Assembly (NCBI GenBank): GCA_964439595.1 | Contig: CAYTOK010000004.1 | Span: 53,796 to 117,795 of the forward strand | From: CAIJXB01 sp964439595 | GTDB lineage: Bacteria > Chlamydiota > Chlamydiia > Chlamydiales > Rhabdochlamydiaceae | DNA length: 64,000 nt | Reading direction: 5' to 3' | Translations under genes and position numbers: made by a program | The notes under the pieces: generated by a model | The model's database searches: none | What the model was told of the DNA's origin: nothing | Seen by the model: the letters and a program-made list of their open reading frames with translations, nothing else | Shown here: piece after piece, positions 16,560 through 25,486 of the stretch | Layout of the letters: each line of letters opens with the position of its first letter | Position numbering within the stretch: position 1 is the stretch's first letter

Positions 16560-17326
16560 ATTACAAGCTAGCCTTTATATCAGGTTCCACCTCTGGTCTT
16601 GGAAAAGAGCTGAGCACTCTTCTTGCTAAAAAAAAGATCCCTCTTTTTTTAACAGGAAGAGACTTACCTCTTCTTCTTGAGTTACAAAAAGAGCTTCAAA
16701 AGGAAACTTCTGTCTTCATAGCTGTCGCAGACCTATCTTCCCCCTCTGATATAAAACAGCTTTTAGAGAATTTTAAAACCCACACTCCTGACCTTATCAT
16801 CAATGCAGCAGGCCTTGGCTTTTACGAAGACATTCTCTCAACCTCCTTAGAAAAACAAATGCTCATGATCCAAGTAAATATTGAAGCGCTGTCCCAAATT
16901 TCCATAACAGCTGCTAGATTACTAAAAGAACAAGGAAAGAAGGGAACAATTATGAATATCTCTTCTGCTGCAGCTCATTACACCTACCCCTCTTTTGCCA
17001 TTTATGCTTCTTCTAAGCGCTTTGTAAGAGACTTCTCCCTTTCTTTTGACCATGAGGTCTCTAAATACGGCATTCGAGTGCTCACCTGCCTACCCGGTCG
17101 TTTCCATAGCGCTTTTAAACAAAAATCCTCTGGCATTCCAAGCGCACCTTCTTGGGATACGATGTCTTTAAAAAAAACCGCCCTGCACGTTTTAAAACAA
17201 ATCGAAACACAAAAACAAGACTCTCTTTTTGATATTAGATATAAAATTCTAAGATTTATTTCTTTTTTTATTCCAAATACACTTATCGCTCATATATTAA
17301 GAAAAAAATCAAAGCTCCTTGAGTAG
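16556..17326 (+). CDS. Short-chain dehydrogenase/reductase
   Basis: This 256-residue classical SDR has the nucleotide-binding SGSTSGLGKEL (9-19), INAAGLG near 82, the catalytic serine in MNISSAAAHYT near 133, and the catalytic Tyr and Lys in YASSKRF near 150. The start is TTG at 16556, overlapping the mutase stop; RBS quality is poor. The C-terminus is hydrophobic (FISFFIPNTLIAHIL), so membrane association is possible. The substrate is unknown. The mutase and SDR probably form one operon, followed by a 629-base gap. Confidence 0.82.
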   Translation: MNYKLAFISGSTSGLGKELSTLLAKKKIPLFLTGRDLPLLLELQKELQKETSVFIAVADLSSPSDIKQLLENFKTHTPDLIINAAGLGFYEDILSTSLEKQMLMIQVNIEALSQISITAARLLKEQGKKGTIMNISSAAAHYTYPSFAIYASSKRFVRDFSLSFDHEVSKYGIRVLTCLPGRFHSAFKQKSSGIPSAPSWDTMSLKKTALHVLKQIETQKQDSLFDIRYKILRFISFFIPNTLIAHILRKKSKLLE

Positions 17327-17432
17327 CAGCTTCTAATATCCCTTCGCTCAGAGGCCTTTATCCCTTCCTTAGTCCTCCGTTTTTATGTCCAACTTTTTGT
17401 TAAGTCCTTAGCCTATAAAAAAGATGGCAAGA

Positions 17433-17549
17433 TCAGGCATTTGTATAGAGGTCTTCTATCCACGTAGTTTTTCCAGTGCCTCGAGGCCCTAAAAGGAAAA
17501 AGCTTTTTTTTTTGGGGGGTGCTTTTAACAAGCACTTTAGCTGTCGCAT
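17433..17549 (-). pseudogene. Remnant of an AAA ATPase gene (N-terminus only)
   Basis: An ATG at 17549 opens 38 codons ending at TGA 17433, encoding KKKSFFLLGPRGTGKTTWIE. This is the N-terminal Walker A region of the AAA ATPase family often paired with a DUF4143 domain in bacteria. The rest of the gene, normally about 350-400 residues, is absent. A run of ten A/T bases lies inside. The surrounding gap (17327-17955) shows no other gene I can support, so it looks like a decayed locus. Confidence 0.6.
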
Positions 17550-17955
17550 TCTTACAACTCAATTGTTATTTTGAGCCTCATTCTTACATTTATGTTGTAA
17601 AATTGCAGCAGAATACTGCACCTAAAGGAAATAGTTTGTTGTAATATCATTTAATATAAGCACCTTATAGATAACAAATGAAAGAGTGTCGTAAATATTC
17701 AGTGAAACCCCTTATTAAAAGGAAAGCACGAATTTGTTAGATGCGAATATTTTTGTGAAGTCCGTCTAATCTGAGGGCCACCTCATAAAGACTTCTCTTT
17801 TAAAAGGGGAAGCCGAGTATTGGATATCTTTAAAGAATATTCAAGAAGAAAAATCATAGAATAAAAATAACAAATAATTATATAACTAGAATTATACAAC
17901 CCAGAAGACCACTGGCTGTTTTATAAAAACCAACCCAACTGAGAGCTTATTTTCC

Positions 17956-19407
17956 ATGACAAAAATTTTGATCACAGGTGCCAGTGGATTTGTAGGGAAA
18001 AGACTAATCATCCATCTCTTAAATCAAGGTCATGAAATTTATGCTCTATGCCGCATTAAAGGGACAAAAGTTTTTCCTAAAGAAATACCGAATCTTCACT
18101 ATATTTGGGGAGACTTAAGAAATCCTGAAACTTTACAAGATTTTCCCAAGGACATTGAAGTTGCTTATTATCTTGTTCACTCTATGTCCGAAATTGTGAG
18201 TAACTTAGTTACTGCGGAAATTGAGGTGGCTAACCATTTTCTTCATGGAATAAAAAACTCAGAGATCAAGCAGATCATCTACTTAGGAGGGATTATTAAT
18301 GACGAAAAAAAGTTATCTCCACATCTTAAATCACGATTATTAGTTGAACAAACCTTAAAACAAAGCGGCATTCCTTGCACTATTTTACGCGCAAGCATAA
18401 TTATTGGAGCTGGGAGTGCATCTTTTGAAATCATTAGAGATTTATGTGAAAAGTTACCGATAATGATAGCTCCTAAATGGATAACTTCATTATGCCAACC
18501 CATCTCTATTCGTGATGTTATTTTTTATCTTTCTAATACACTTCTCAATCAAAAATGCATAAATGAAACTTTCGACATTGGGGGTCCTGAAGTATTTACA
18601 TTTAAAGAGTTGCTCCTTAAGTACGCAAAATTTCGAAACCTTAAAAGATGGATAATCAACATTCCAGTTCTCACCCCTCGTTTATCCAGTTATTGGCTAG
18701 TATTTATTACATCGGTTCGTTACTCCCTTTGTTCTTACTTAGTAGAAAGCATGAAAACCAATACTGTCGTCCAGTTGGATAAAATCCAAAGAATCCTCCC
18801 CCATTCCTGTTTAACATATGTAGAATCCCTAGAATTAACCTTTCAAAAGATCTCACACAACGAGGTGATTTCGAGCTGGATGGATGCATGGGAAATAGCT
18901 GAAGAAGACCCAAACATCGAAAATTATGTCCAAATCCCGGATGAACAATGCTTAAAAGATGAAAGAAAAGCTTTGGTAAAAGATTCAAAAGCTGCTGCTA
19001 TTGAACGGATTTGGCGCATCGGAGGCGACACCGGCTATTATGCTTTAGATTGGGCTTGGTATTTGCGTGGTTTATTTGATCAATTAATTGGAGGCGTTGG
19101 ATTAAATAGAGGAAGAAGACACCCTTCTGAAATCGAGGCAGGCGATTCTATCGATTTTTGGAGAGTGATCCTAGCTGATAAAAATAAAGGTCATCTTATC
19201 CTTTTTGCCGGAATGAAAGTCCCTGGCGAAGCTTGGCTTCAGTTTAAATTTGAAGAAAAAAATGATCAGATATTTCTTATTCAAACAGCAACATTTCGGC
19301 CTAAAGGCATCTTAGGGCATCTTTATTGGTACGTTCTTACCCCTTTTCATTTCTTTATCTTTCGAAAAATGATAGAAGCTTTAGCGGGAAAAAGTTCAAT
19401 AAAATGA
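17956..19407 (+). CDS. Two-domain SDR / DUF2867 protein
   Basis: This 483-residue protein joins an atypical extended SDR domain (about 1-300; MTKILITGASGFVGKRLI at the start, YYLVHSM near 70, YLGGI near 105) to a C-terminal DUF2867-type domain (about 320-475; AAIERIWRIGGDTGYYALDW, then FWRVILADKNKGHLILFAGMK). Similar fusions are widespread in bacteria and annotated as NAD-dependent epimerase-like; the substrate is unknown, and the C-terminal part resembles lipid-binding START-like domains. It follows a long gap and its last 12 bases overlap the convergent nucleotidyltransferase gene. Confidence 0.8.
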   Translation: MTKILITGASGFVGKRLIIHLLNQGHEIYALCRIKGTKVFPKEIPNLHYIWGDLRNPETLQDFPKDIEVAYYLVHSMSEIVSNLVTAEIEVANHFLHGIKNSEIKQIIYLGGIINDEKKLSPHLKSRLLVEQTLKQSGIPCTILRASIIIGAGSASFEIIRDLCEKLPIMIAPKWITSLCQPISIRDVIFYLSNTLLNQKCINETFDIGGPEVFTFKELLLKYAKFRNLKRWIINIPVLTPRLSSYWLVFITSVRYSLCSYLVESMKTNTVVQLDKIQRILPHSCLTYVESLELTFQKISHNEVISSWMDAWEIAEEDPNIENYVQIPDEQCLKDERKALVKDSKAAAIERIWRIGGDTGYYALDWAWYLRGLFDQLIGGVGLNRGRRHPSEIEAGDSIDFWRVILADKNKGHLILFAGMKVPGEAWLQFKFEEKNDQIFLIQTATFRPKGILGHLYWYVLTPFHFFIFRKMIEALAGKSSIK

Positions 19408-21669
19408 AACAAAGAACACTTTTTCTATGAGTAAAGTTTTATCTGGAGCAAAACTATATTTCCATTCCCAAGAGCGTGAAGAGAGCTTTTCTTTATAAAA
19501 GGAAAGCTTTCCTTCCTTTTCAGTAGCAGTTACTCTATATCCATGCTCTACTACAATTTCTAAATCACCTAGCAAGGTAATATTTTCAGCGTAAAACTCG
19601 GACTCTCCTTCTAAAAGGATACGACAAGATTCTTTACGGTGAATCACTTGCTTCCAAAAAATATTATCCTTTTCATAATCTATACCCTGATTTTTCACAC
19701 ATACATTTTTCAAGGTGCATCTTCCAACTTTTTCAGAATAATGCAGGATGCCATCCTCATTGACTTCACCCATAACCCTTTGAGCAGCAACCTGGAAGCT
19801 GCCTTCAATAGCTAGGCCTTCAATATCACATTCTGCAATATGTAAAATAAGCTCACTACCTAAAGAAAGACTCCCTCCCCGGACTTTCTTACCAATAAGC
19901 GAATAAAGTGGCCCTAAAGCAGGATGATAATGCAATACAAAAGAAGGATGCGTAAAGCTTTCCGGCTTATCTCCAACGCCTGCCAAAGAAAACATACAAT
20001 GTTCTTCTAAAAGCTCTCTAGCATTACTCATAACATCTAAAAAACAGCCTTCGGGGGTTTCTAAAAAAGAAGAGCCTAAAACATATTCTTTCTTCGTTGC
20101 AGAAATCGTTTTACGTCTTTTATTAAAGATGATGTAAGTATCCAGATTCATATTCTCATCTAGTTCCAAAGGATGTGATGATCTACTTTGAAAACAATCA
20201 GCAATATTTTGCATAGTAGATTCTAGTCTAGCAACCTCGAGCTCTTTTCTTTCTTTTATAGAGGTGTAATACACTACTTTTTTTAAGTTAACTAGCATCC
20301 CTGGAATAGGACAGTGATCCAAAGCCCCTACAATCGAGGAAAGATCTACAAAAAGAAGGTTGGTGTTCGAGGGGAATTTGGAATATTTCATACCGGGGAT
20401 AACAGGTTCATCTTGTATATTATACGTCGCAAAGTCCGAGTACTCTATATTTGTTAAAGTGTAAGAAAAGCCCTCTTCCACTTTCTCTTCTACCACAACA
20501 TTAATCCCTTCCGATGCTTTTACAAGCCTCTCACAAGAGGCAAATCCAAATCGCTTATTTTCCTTAAGACCATGTCCACTAAAAGCTAAAAGGCCATAAT
20601 CTTCTGAAGAAATCGGGTTATTAATCTGTCGAATAATCGATTTAGTGGCTCCCTGCTCTTTAAGCCAAGAAAAAATCCCCTGATCTCTAGCAAGCTTCCA
20701 AATGACACCATGTCCGCCGGGCTTAAGCAAAGGATCATTGGGACCAACTAAAACCCAGCCACCCTCTTTATCCACAACAGGAACAAGCGGCTGACAAAAA
20801 AATGCAAATTTTTCCTTAGGACGTGAAAACCAATTTTCCTGCTCAAATAGCTTCATAATACTTGCGTGATTATCTTTTTCAGAAGTCATCATGGCAACGG
20901 GAAGAGTTATTTGCCTTCTCTTTACTTTATAATATAGATACTCTCTTACCTGCAAATCGCCAATAAGCCTTCCTAGAAGGGTATCCCCATTGAACGAAAG
21001 AAAAGCTGCCGGCATAGAGCTTCCTGTTACCGCATCTTGAAGCCTTAATCGATCTGCAGCTCCTCCTATAGGATACATCTCGGAAAGCTCTTCCATCCTA
21101 TCGATAGCGAAATAAATAGCTTCAGTAAGTTGTCTTGAAGGCTTGGAAAAATCAAGTCCCCAAGGAGCGTGTACAATCGCTTTATCTGCAGAAAAGCGCC
21201 TTTTAGGCTTACAGAGAAACTGTAAAAGAGTTAGCTGATAACCAATAACCCCACCAATCTCTTTATAAAAACCTTCAAGACAAACTAAGGTTTTTAACAA
21301 TTCATGCATTTCTTCTTTTACTAATGTTTCAGAAGGAGAAAAAACCTTTTCTTGACCAATTGCTACTACAGAATGAATAATAAATTCTTCTTCTAAAGAA
21401 AACCCCTGCAAAGACACCCTGGAAAAGAAGTTCATTACCTTTTCCTCTTTACTTAAGATATCTATTTTTTCTGCCATCGAAGAGGCCTTCTGCACAAAGG
21501 CAAGTAATTCAGTAAGACGATCTAATTCATCAAGTAATGAAATAGCACAAAAGTTCTGATCAGAAACTAAAAATGGACTCAACAGACAAACTCCCCTTTT
21601 GAGATTTAATAAGCCAGATATGTAGATTGTCATGAAAAAAAAGTAAAATGCAAGAAAATCAACTGACAT
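19396..21669 (-). CDS. Large UDP-sugar pyrophosphorylase-like protein, plant UGP3-like
   Basis: This 757-residue protein has a helical N-terminal domain (about 1-210), a central nucleotidyltransferase core and a C-terminal beta-rich part. The core includes LIGDLQVREYLYYKV near 235, KPGGHGVIWKLARDQGIF near 318 (the GGHG motif of UDP-sugar pyrophosphorylases), GFASCERLVKASEGINVVVE near 385, LESTMQNIADCF near 497 and LDTYIIFNKRRKT near 522. From memory of the family, these blocks match plastid UDP-glucose pyrophosphorylase 3 of plants, which supplies UDP-glucose for sulfolipid. The likely reaction is UTP plus hexose-1-phosphate to UDP-sugar. It is convergent with the SDR gene and divergent from the SWIB gene. 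Confidence 0.75.
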   Translation of the reverse strand: MSVDFLAFYFFFMTIYISGLLNLKRGVCLLSPFLVSDQNFCAISLLDELDRLTELLAFVQKASSMAEKIDILSKEEKVMNFFSRVSLQGFSLEEEFIIHSVVAIGQEKVFSPSETLVKEEMHELLKTLVCLEGFYKEIGGVIGYQLTLLQFLCKPKRRFSADKAIVHAPWGLDFSKPSRQLTEAIYFAIDRMEELSEMYPIGGAADRLRLQDAVTGSSMPAAFLSFNGDTLLGRLIGDLQVREYLYYKVKRRQITLPVAMMTSEKDNHASIMKLFEQENWFSRPKEKFAFFCQPLVPVVDKEGGWVLVGPNDPLLKPGGHGVIWKLARDQGIFSWLKEQGATKSIIRQINNPISSEDYGLLAFSGHGLKENKRFGFASCERLVKASEGINVVVEEKVEEGFSYTLTNIEYSDFATYNIQDEPVIPGMKYSKFPSNTNLLFVDLSSIVGALDHCPIPGMLVNLKKVVYYTSIKERKELEVARLESTMQNIADCFQSRSSHPLELDENMNLDTYIIFNKRRKTISATKKEYVLGSSFLETPEGCFLDVMSNARELLEEHCMFSLAGVGDKPESFTHPSFVLHYHPALGPLYSLIGKKVRGGSLSLGSELILHIAECDIEGLAIEGSFQVAAQRVMGEVNEDGILHYSEKVGRCTLKNVCVKNQGIDYEKDNIFWKQVIHRKESCRILLEGESEFYAENITLLGDLEIVVEHGYRVTATEKEGKLSFYKEKLSSRSWEWKYSFAPDKTLLIEKVFFVSFY

Positions 21670-21757
21670 CTTTTCATATGGCTAAAAATTACCAATAAAT
21701 CGAGCCCCTTTTAAAAAAAATCACAAAACCCCAGTCTCTAGAGCGATTTTTTTTGAC

Positions 21758-21883
21758 TATAATATATTCAGCACGATACAACTTGTTGTTCGAGGAAGAA
21801 AGTTCCCTCGATTGTCTATCTTAAGTCTAAATCAACTGCGATTTAGAGGTAGGCTTTGGTAGAATTTTATAAGGAGTAATTCA
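21758..21883 (+). promoter_or_regulatory. Structured leader of the SWIB gene
   Basis: A TATAAT box (21758-21763) without a clear -35 precedes a leader of about 115 bases. It carries two hairpins: CGAGG/CCTCG at 21791-21810 and a perfect 8-bp stem TCTAAATC/GATTTAGA at 21826-21847. Neither has a T run, so they are not plain terminators. AAGGAG lies just before the SWIB start. Confidence 0.4.
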
Positions 21884-22144
21884 ATGGCAAAAGAACCAGC
21901 ACAGTCCAAATTTATGCAACCTTTAAAGGTTAGCGAAGAGCTAGCTGCCGTCATAGGAAAAGGACCTATGCCTAGGACTGAAGTAACTAAGCAAATTTGG
22001 GTTTACATTAAGAAGCATAAACTTCAAGACGAAAAAAACAAAAGAAATATCATCCCTGATGAAAAACTAGCAAAAGTATTCGGCAGCAAGAAAGCTATCA
22101 ATATGTTTGAAATGACTAAACTCGTCAGCAAGCACCTTTCTTAA
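21884..22144 (+). CDS. SWIB-domain protein
   Basis: This 86-residue protein is a stand-alone SWIB/MDM2 fold: PLKVSEELAAVIGKGPMPRT, then WVYIKKHKLQDEKNKRNIIP and FEMTKLVSKHL. SWIB domains are normally found in eukaryotic chromatin-remodelling complexes; within bacteria they are characteristic of chlamydiae, where they also occur fused to topoisomerase I. The likely role is in DNA or chromatin contacts. The order SWIB-ispD-truA-HAD matches that of Chlamydia closely and is a strong taxonomic marker. Confidence 0.92.
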   Translation: MAKEPAQSKFMQPLKVSEELAAVIGKGPMPRTEVTKQIWVYIKKHKLQDEKNKRNIIPDEKLAKVFGSKKAINMFEMTKLVSKHLS

Positions 22145-22203
22145 AAAAGCAGGCAGGATATGTTATTTATATTCTGCCTATTTATTCCTTCAGTAGGCGT
22201 TCC

Positions 22204-22881
22204 ATGATTTCCGCAATTTTACTCTCCGGGGGCTTCGGTAAAAGAATGGGGGCCACCACGCCCAAGCAGTACTTACAGTTACAAGGCACACTAGTTATTC
22301 TCCGCTCTTTAGAGTCTTTATTAACTTTTTCTCCTTGGCATGAAATTGTTATTGTTTGTGAAAAAAAATATGAGGATCTTTTCTCCTCATATACGCACCT
22401 GCCTCTACGGTTTGCCCTTCCCGGCAAAGAAAGGCAAGACTCTGTTTTCTCTGGGTTAAAAGCCCTTTCTTCTGAAACAAAATGGGTTTGCATACATGAT
22501 GGAGCAAGGCCTCTTTTAGAAAAAAAAGACCTTGAAAACGTCATTGCTGCCGGTAAAGAGCACAAAGCTGCAACGTTAGCTACCCCTATAAAAATGACAA
22601 TTAAAGAAGCTGATTCTAATTTGTTTGTAAAGAAAACGCTAGACAGATCTTCCCTATGGAACATACAAACACCGCAGGTACTATGTTACAAGCTATTTCT
22701 AGAAGCGCATCTAAAAGCACTCTCTGAAAACATTGTCTTAACAGATGATGTCAGTTTAATAGAGCTTTTAAAATACCCTGTAAAGTTAGTGCCAGGATCC
22801 GATTCTAATCTTAAAATCACTACCAAAGAAGACCTACTACTGGCGAATCTTCTTTTAGAAGAGCGAAATTCTCATGTATAA
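22204..22881 (+). CDS. ispD: 2-C-methyl-D-erythritol 4-phosphate cytidylyltransferase
   Basis: This 225-residue enzyme of the MEP isoprenoid pathway transfers CMP to methylerythritol 4-phosphate. It shows ILLSGGFGKRMGATTPKQYL (5-24; the CTP-binding loop), LPGKERQDSVFSGL near 79, IHDGARPL near 100 and TLDRSSLWNIQTPQV near 146. DDVSLIE near 181 and LKITTKEDLLLA near 204 complete the pattern. It overlaps truA by 8 bases. Confidence 0.93.
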   Translation: MISAILLSGGFGKRMGATTPKQYLQLQGTLVILRSLESLLTFSPWHEIVIVCEKKYEDLFSSYTHLPLRFALPGKERQDSVFSGLKALSSETKWVCIHDGARPLLEKKDLENVIAAGKEHKAATLATPIKMTIKEADSNLFVKKTLDRSSLWNIQTPQVLCYKLFLEAHLKALSENIVLTDDVSLIELLKYPVKLVPGSDSNLKITTKEDLLLANLLLEERNSHV

Positions 22882-23650
22882 GTACAAAATGACAGTGGTT
22901 TACGATGGAACGAACTATGGGGGCTGGCAAAACCAACCAAACTCCACTTCCATTCAAAGCCTTATTGAAAAGGCGCTATTTACTCTTTACAAACAAGATA
23001 TTACCGTCATCGGATCGGGCAGGACTGATGCGGGAGTTCATGCATTAGGCCAAATAGCCCATTTTACACTTCCTTTGGAAGCTGACCTATATAAACTAGG
23101 GCATTCACTCAACGGCTTACTGCCAAAAGACATCCGAATTACAAATATGGAACAGTCCCCTTTAAACTTTCATGCAAGATATGACGCCACAGGGAAAATA
23201 TACCACTATCACCTACATCTAGATAAAGTGCTTAACCCTTTTACACGTCTTTATTCTTGGCATGTGCCACATAGAGTCAATCGACAAACATTACAAGATG
23301 CTGCGCAAATATTTGTAGGGACACATGATTTTAGAGCCTTTGCTAATGAATCACATAAAGGCGCCGCCTCTAAAAACAGCATTCGCACGATCCAAAGACT
23401 AGATATACTCGAAGAAGACGGTGGAGTCCGCTTAGAATTTGAAGGGGATGGGTTCTTGTATAAAATGGTGCGCAACATCACAGGAACATTAATGGCAGTT
23501 TGCGCAGGGCATATCGATATAGCCAGTCTAAAAAACCTCCTTCTTACTAAAGACAGACAAAAAACAGGAAACACAGCGCCTCCACAGGGTCTTTTTCTGA
23601 TGAAGGTCTTCTATAAAGAAGAAAGCAATTCCGTAAAAGAATTAAACTGA
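22874..23650 (+). CDS. truA: tRNA pseudouridine synthase A
   Basis: This 258-residue enzyme isomerises uridines 38-40 in the anticodon stem. The catalytic aspartate is in GSGRTDAGVHALGQ (about residues 48-61); YDGTNYGGWQNQ at the N-terminus, HARYDATGKIYHYHL near 98 and GDGFLYKMVRNITGTL near 190 confirm the family. It overlaps ispD at the start and the convergent HAD gene by 40 bases at the end. Confidence 0.94.
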   Translation: MYKYKMTVVYDGTNYGGWQNQPNSTSIQSLIEKALFTLYKQDITVIGSGRTDAGVHALGQIAHFTLPLEADLYKLGHSLNGLLPKDIRITNMEQSPLNFHARYDATGKIYHYHLHLDKVLNPFTRLYSWHVPHRVNRQTLQDAAQIFVGTHDFRAFANESHKGAASKNSIRTIQRLDILEEDGGVRLEFEGDGFLYKMVRNITGTLMAVCAGHIDIASLKNLLLTKDRQKTGNTAPPQGLFLMKVFYKEESNSVKELN

Positions 23651-24285
23651 CTAACTCCTTCTAGCTCTTTTTGCATCTTCTCATCTAGAAAAGAGGAAAT
23701 CACAACACTCTTTACTCCTGCTAAAGATAACGCTTTGGAGCCTCTTACTGTATCTTCAAAACCAACTAACCGATCTCCCTGTTTTGTATATCTAGCTTTA
23801 GCTAGAAGATACGATTCTGGTGAGGGCTTCGGGGTTTTATACTCTTCTCTCGTAATCCAATAAGGGATTTTTTGCAAAAGTGGAATCTGTAACCGTATCT
23901 GATCTATCTGACTTTTAAATGAATTTGTAACCACACAGCTAGAAACCTTTATGGTTTCCAAAAAAAGGAGCATTTGCTCTACACCTGGCATAAGTTGCAC
24001 AATCCCTTCATCTAAAAGGTCTTTATAAGCCTGTTTTTTTTCCTCATACAAAATAGACCAGCTAGGTTCTTTTGCATAAAGACCTGGGAAAATTTTGTAT
24101 ATTTCGTTTCGCAATCCCTCAGAGCTTGTATGCGCTATAGAGCAATACTCTAAAAAGCCCCAAGGAAGAACACACCCTCTATTTAAACACATTTTTTGAT
24201 ACGCTTGAAAATGGAGATGTTCCGTATTGACAAGGAGTCCGTCAAAATCAAAAAAAACAAAATCATACTGATCTAAGTGAAACAT
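23611..24285 (-). CDS. HAD-family phosphatase
   Basis: The start is placed at ATG 24285, preceded by AGAGGAA; a longer frame upstream lacks such a site. The 224-residue product has HAD motif I as FVFFDFDGLLVNTE (about 8-21), motif II as CVVTNSF near 115, a lysine in REEYKTPKPSPESY near 142 and motif III as VGFEDTVRGSKAL near 168. It has an alpha-helical cap (C1 type). It probably acts on a small phosphorylated sugar or metabolite, like phosphoglycolate- or phosphoglucomutase-type HADs. The position beside truA is conserved in Chlamydia. Confidence 0.85.
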   Translation of the reverse strand: MFHLDQYDFVFFDFDGLLVNTEHLHFQAYQKMCLNRGCVLPWGFLEYCSIAHTSSEGLRNEIYKIFPGLYAKEPSWSILYEEKKQAYKDLLDEGIVQLMPGVEQMLLFLETIKVSSCVVTNSFKSQIDQIRLQIPLLQKIPYWITREEYKTPKPSPESYLLAKARYTKQGDRLVGFEDTVRGSKALSLAGVKSVVISSFLDEKMQKELEGVSQFNSFTELLSSL

Positions 24286-24329
24286 AATTCCTCTAAAAAA
24301 TGAAAAAATGATAGCAAAAACTTTGTTTT

Positions 24330-24358
24330 TTGACAAAGAGCCATTTATTCTTTATACT
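24330..24358 (+). promoter_or_regulatory. Near-consensus promoter for the kinase-like operon
   Basis: TTGACA (24330-24335), a 17-base spacer and TATACT (24353-24358) form one of the best housekeeping-type promoters in the window. Transcription would start near 24365, giving a leader of about 235 bases before the first kinase-like gene. Confidence 0.7.
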
Positions 24359-24364
24359 ATATCC

Positions 24365-24598
24365 AACAATTGATATCCTCCTTTCCTTGAAGGAAGAAGA
24401 TTGCTATGACCTCATGCTCTTATTGTATGAGTATTTCAGTAGGTACTTTCGACGCGCTCGAGGTTTTCGAGCCTTTTTGAGGGACACTCATGCCAAAGAT
24501 ATGGGAATAAGATAGAAAATGAAAAAAGGCACACTAACTGCGCGCTTAAGGACAAAGTTTGCGTGTGACTGTATGATCAGAACTAGACAGAAAAAATA
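24365..24598 (+). promoter_or_regulatory. Possible attenuator leader with small reading frames
   Basis: The leader holds a small hairpin (TTCC/GGAA near 24382), then a 24-codon frame (24406-24480) preceded by AAGGAAGAAGA and containing three Cys codons. The frame's last codons overlap a terminator-like hairpin (GCTCGA/TCGAGC, 24456-24472) followed by five T. A second 26-codon basic frame (24519-24599) ends in TAATG, overlapping the start of the kinase-like gene. This layout resembles transcription attenuation or translational coupling; both are inference. Confidence 0.35.
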
Positions 24599-25486
24599 AT
24601 GATAAAAAAAATTCTCACACTTCTTACTATTATTTTAGCCGTCTTTCTTTTAGAAAGATTTTGTCATAAACAAACAGATGGCTTTACCATTAACAACCTC
24701 CGTGTCGCATCACCTTCTTCGGGAGCAACCCTCTATAGCCAAGAAGAACTGACAAAAGTCGAAAAAATTTTAGCTCAACCTCTTCGCTATATTGGAAGAG
24801 GTGGACAGTGCTACGCTTTTGCCACTGCAGATGATTTATACGTTGTCAAATTACTAAAATACAATAACAACTACCCCCGCATTTGGTTTCGTTTATTCCC
24901 CTTTCCTTTTGGCCTTGAATCCTATAGACAAAATAAAATCATGAAAAAACAAAAAAAACTAGAAGGGGAATATAAAAGCTACGAAATCGCCTTAAAAGAT
25001 TTACAAGAAGAAACTGGTATCGTTTTTTTTCACCTGCAAAAAGGAACTCTGCCTCCCCTCTTTCTGCAAATCCAAGATAAACTAAAAATTTCTCATACCC
25101 TTCCAGCTGATACATACCAGTTCTATATTCAAAAAAAAGGATTGCCTTTTTACCCAGAAATACAAAAAATGCTTGTAGATGGGGATATGGTCTCTGCTAA
25201 AGCTACCATCGATGAACTAACTGCTTTTTTAATAAAAAGATGTCAAAAGAAAATTACTGACGGTGACGATGGCATCTGGCGTAATTTTGCTTTTGAAAAC
25301 GGGCATCCTTTTCAAATAGATATAGGGCAATTTTCTTATAAAGACTCTCTATGTTCTAAAGAAGAATACGAAAAAGATTTACTTTTTTTTACCAAAGACT
25401 TCCACCGCTGGCTTGAAAAAACCAGCCCAGAACTAGCCGAATATCTACTCCACTCTATCCATAAAGAGACATCTTCCTCTCCATGA
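24599..25486 (+). CDS. Kinase-fold-like membrane-anchored protein, copy 1
   Basis: This 295-residue protein has an N-terminal hydrophobic anchor or signal (about 4-20). It then shows features of a protein-kinase or phosphotransferase fold: YIGRGGQCYAFATADDLYVVK (64-84), with a glycine-rich loop and Lys84, and DGDDGIWRNFAF (221-232) followed by FQIDIGQF (238-245), in the place of the catalytic loop and DFG-type metal ligand. No standard kinase family is recognised. The next gene is a clear paralog, overlapping by 4 bases. Activity is uncertain; it could be a pseudokinase. Confidence 0.6.
   Translation: MIKKILTLLTIILAVFLLERFCHKQTDGFTINNLRVASPSSGATLYSQEELTKVEKILAQPLRYIGRGGQCYAFATADDLYVVKLLKYNNNYPRIWFRLFPFPFGLESYRQNKIMKKQKKLEGEYKSYEIALKDLQEETGIVFFHLQKGTLPPLFLQIQDKLKISHTLPADTYQFYIQKKGLPFYPEIQKMLVDGDMVSAKATIDELTAFLIKRCQKKITDGDDGIWRNFAFENGHPFQIDIGQFSYKDSLCSKEEYEKDLLFFTKDFHRWLEKTSPELAEYLLHSIHKETSSSP

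Noticed and set aside
24330..24515. 61-codon plus-strand frame over the promoter and leader
   Set aside because: It starts within the -35 box, so it cannot be on the transcript made from that promoter.
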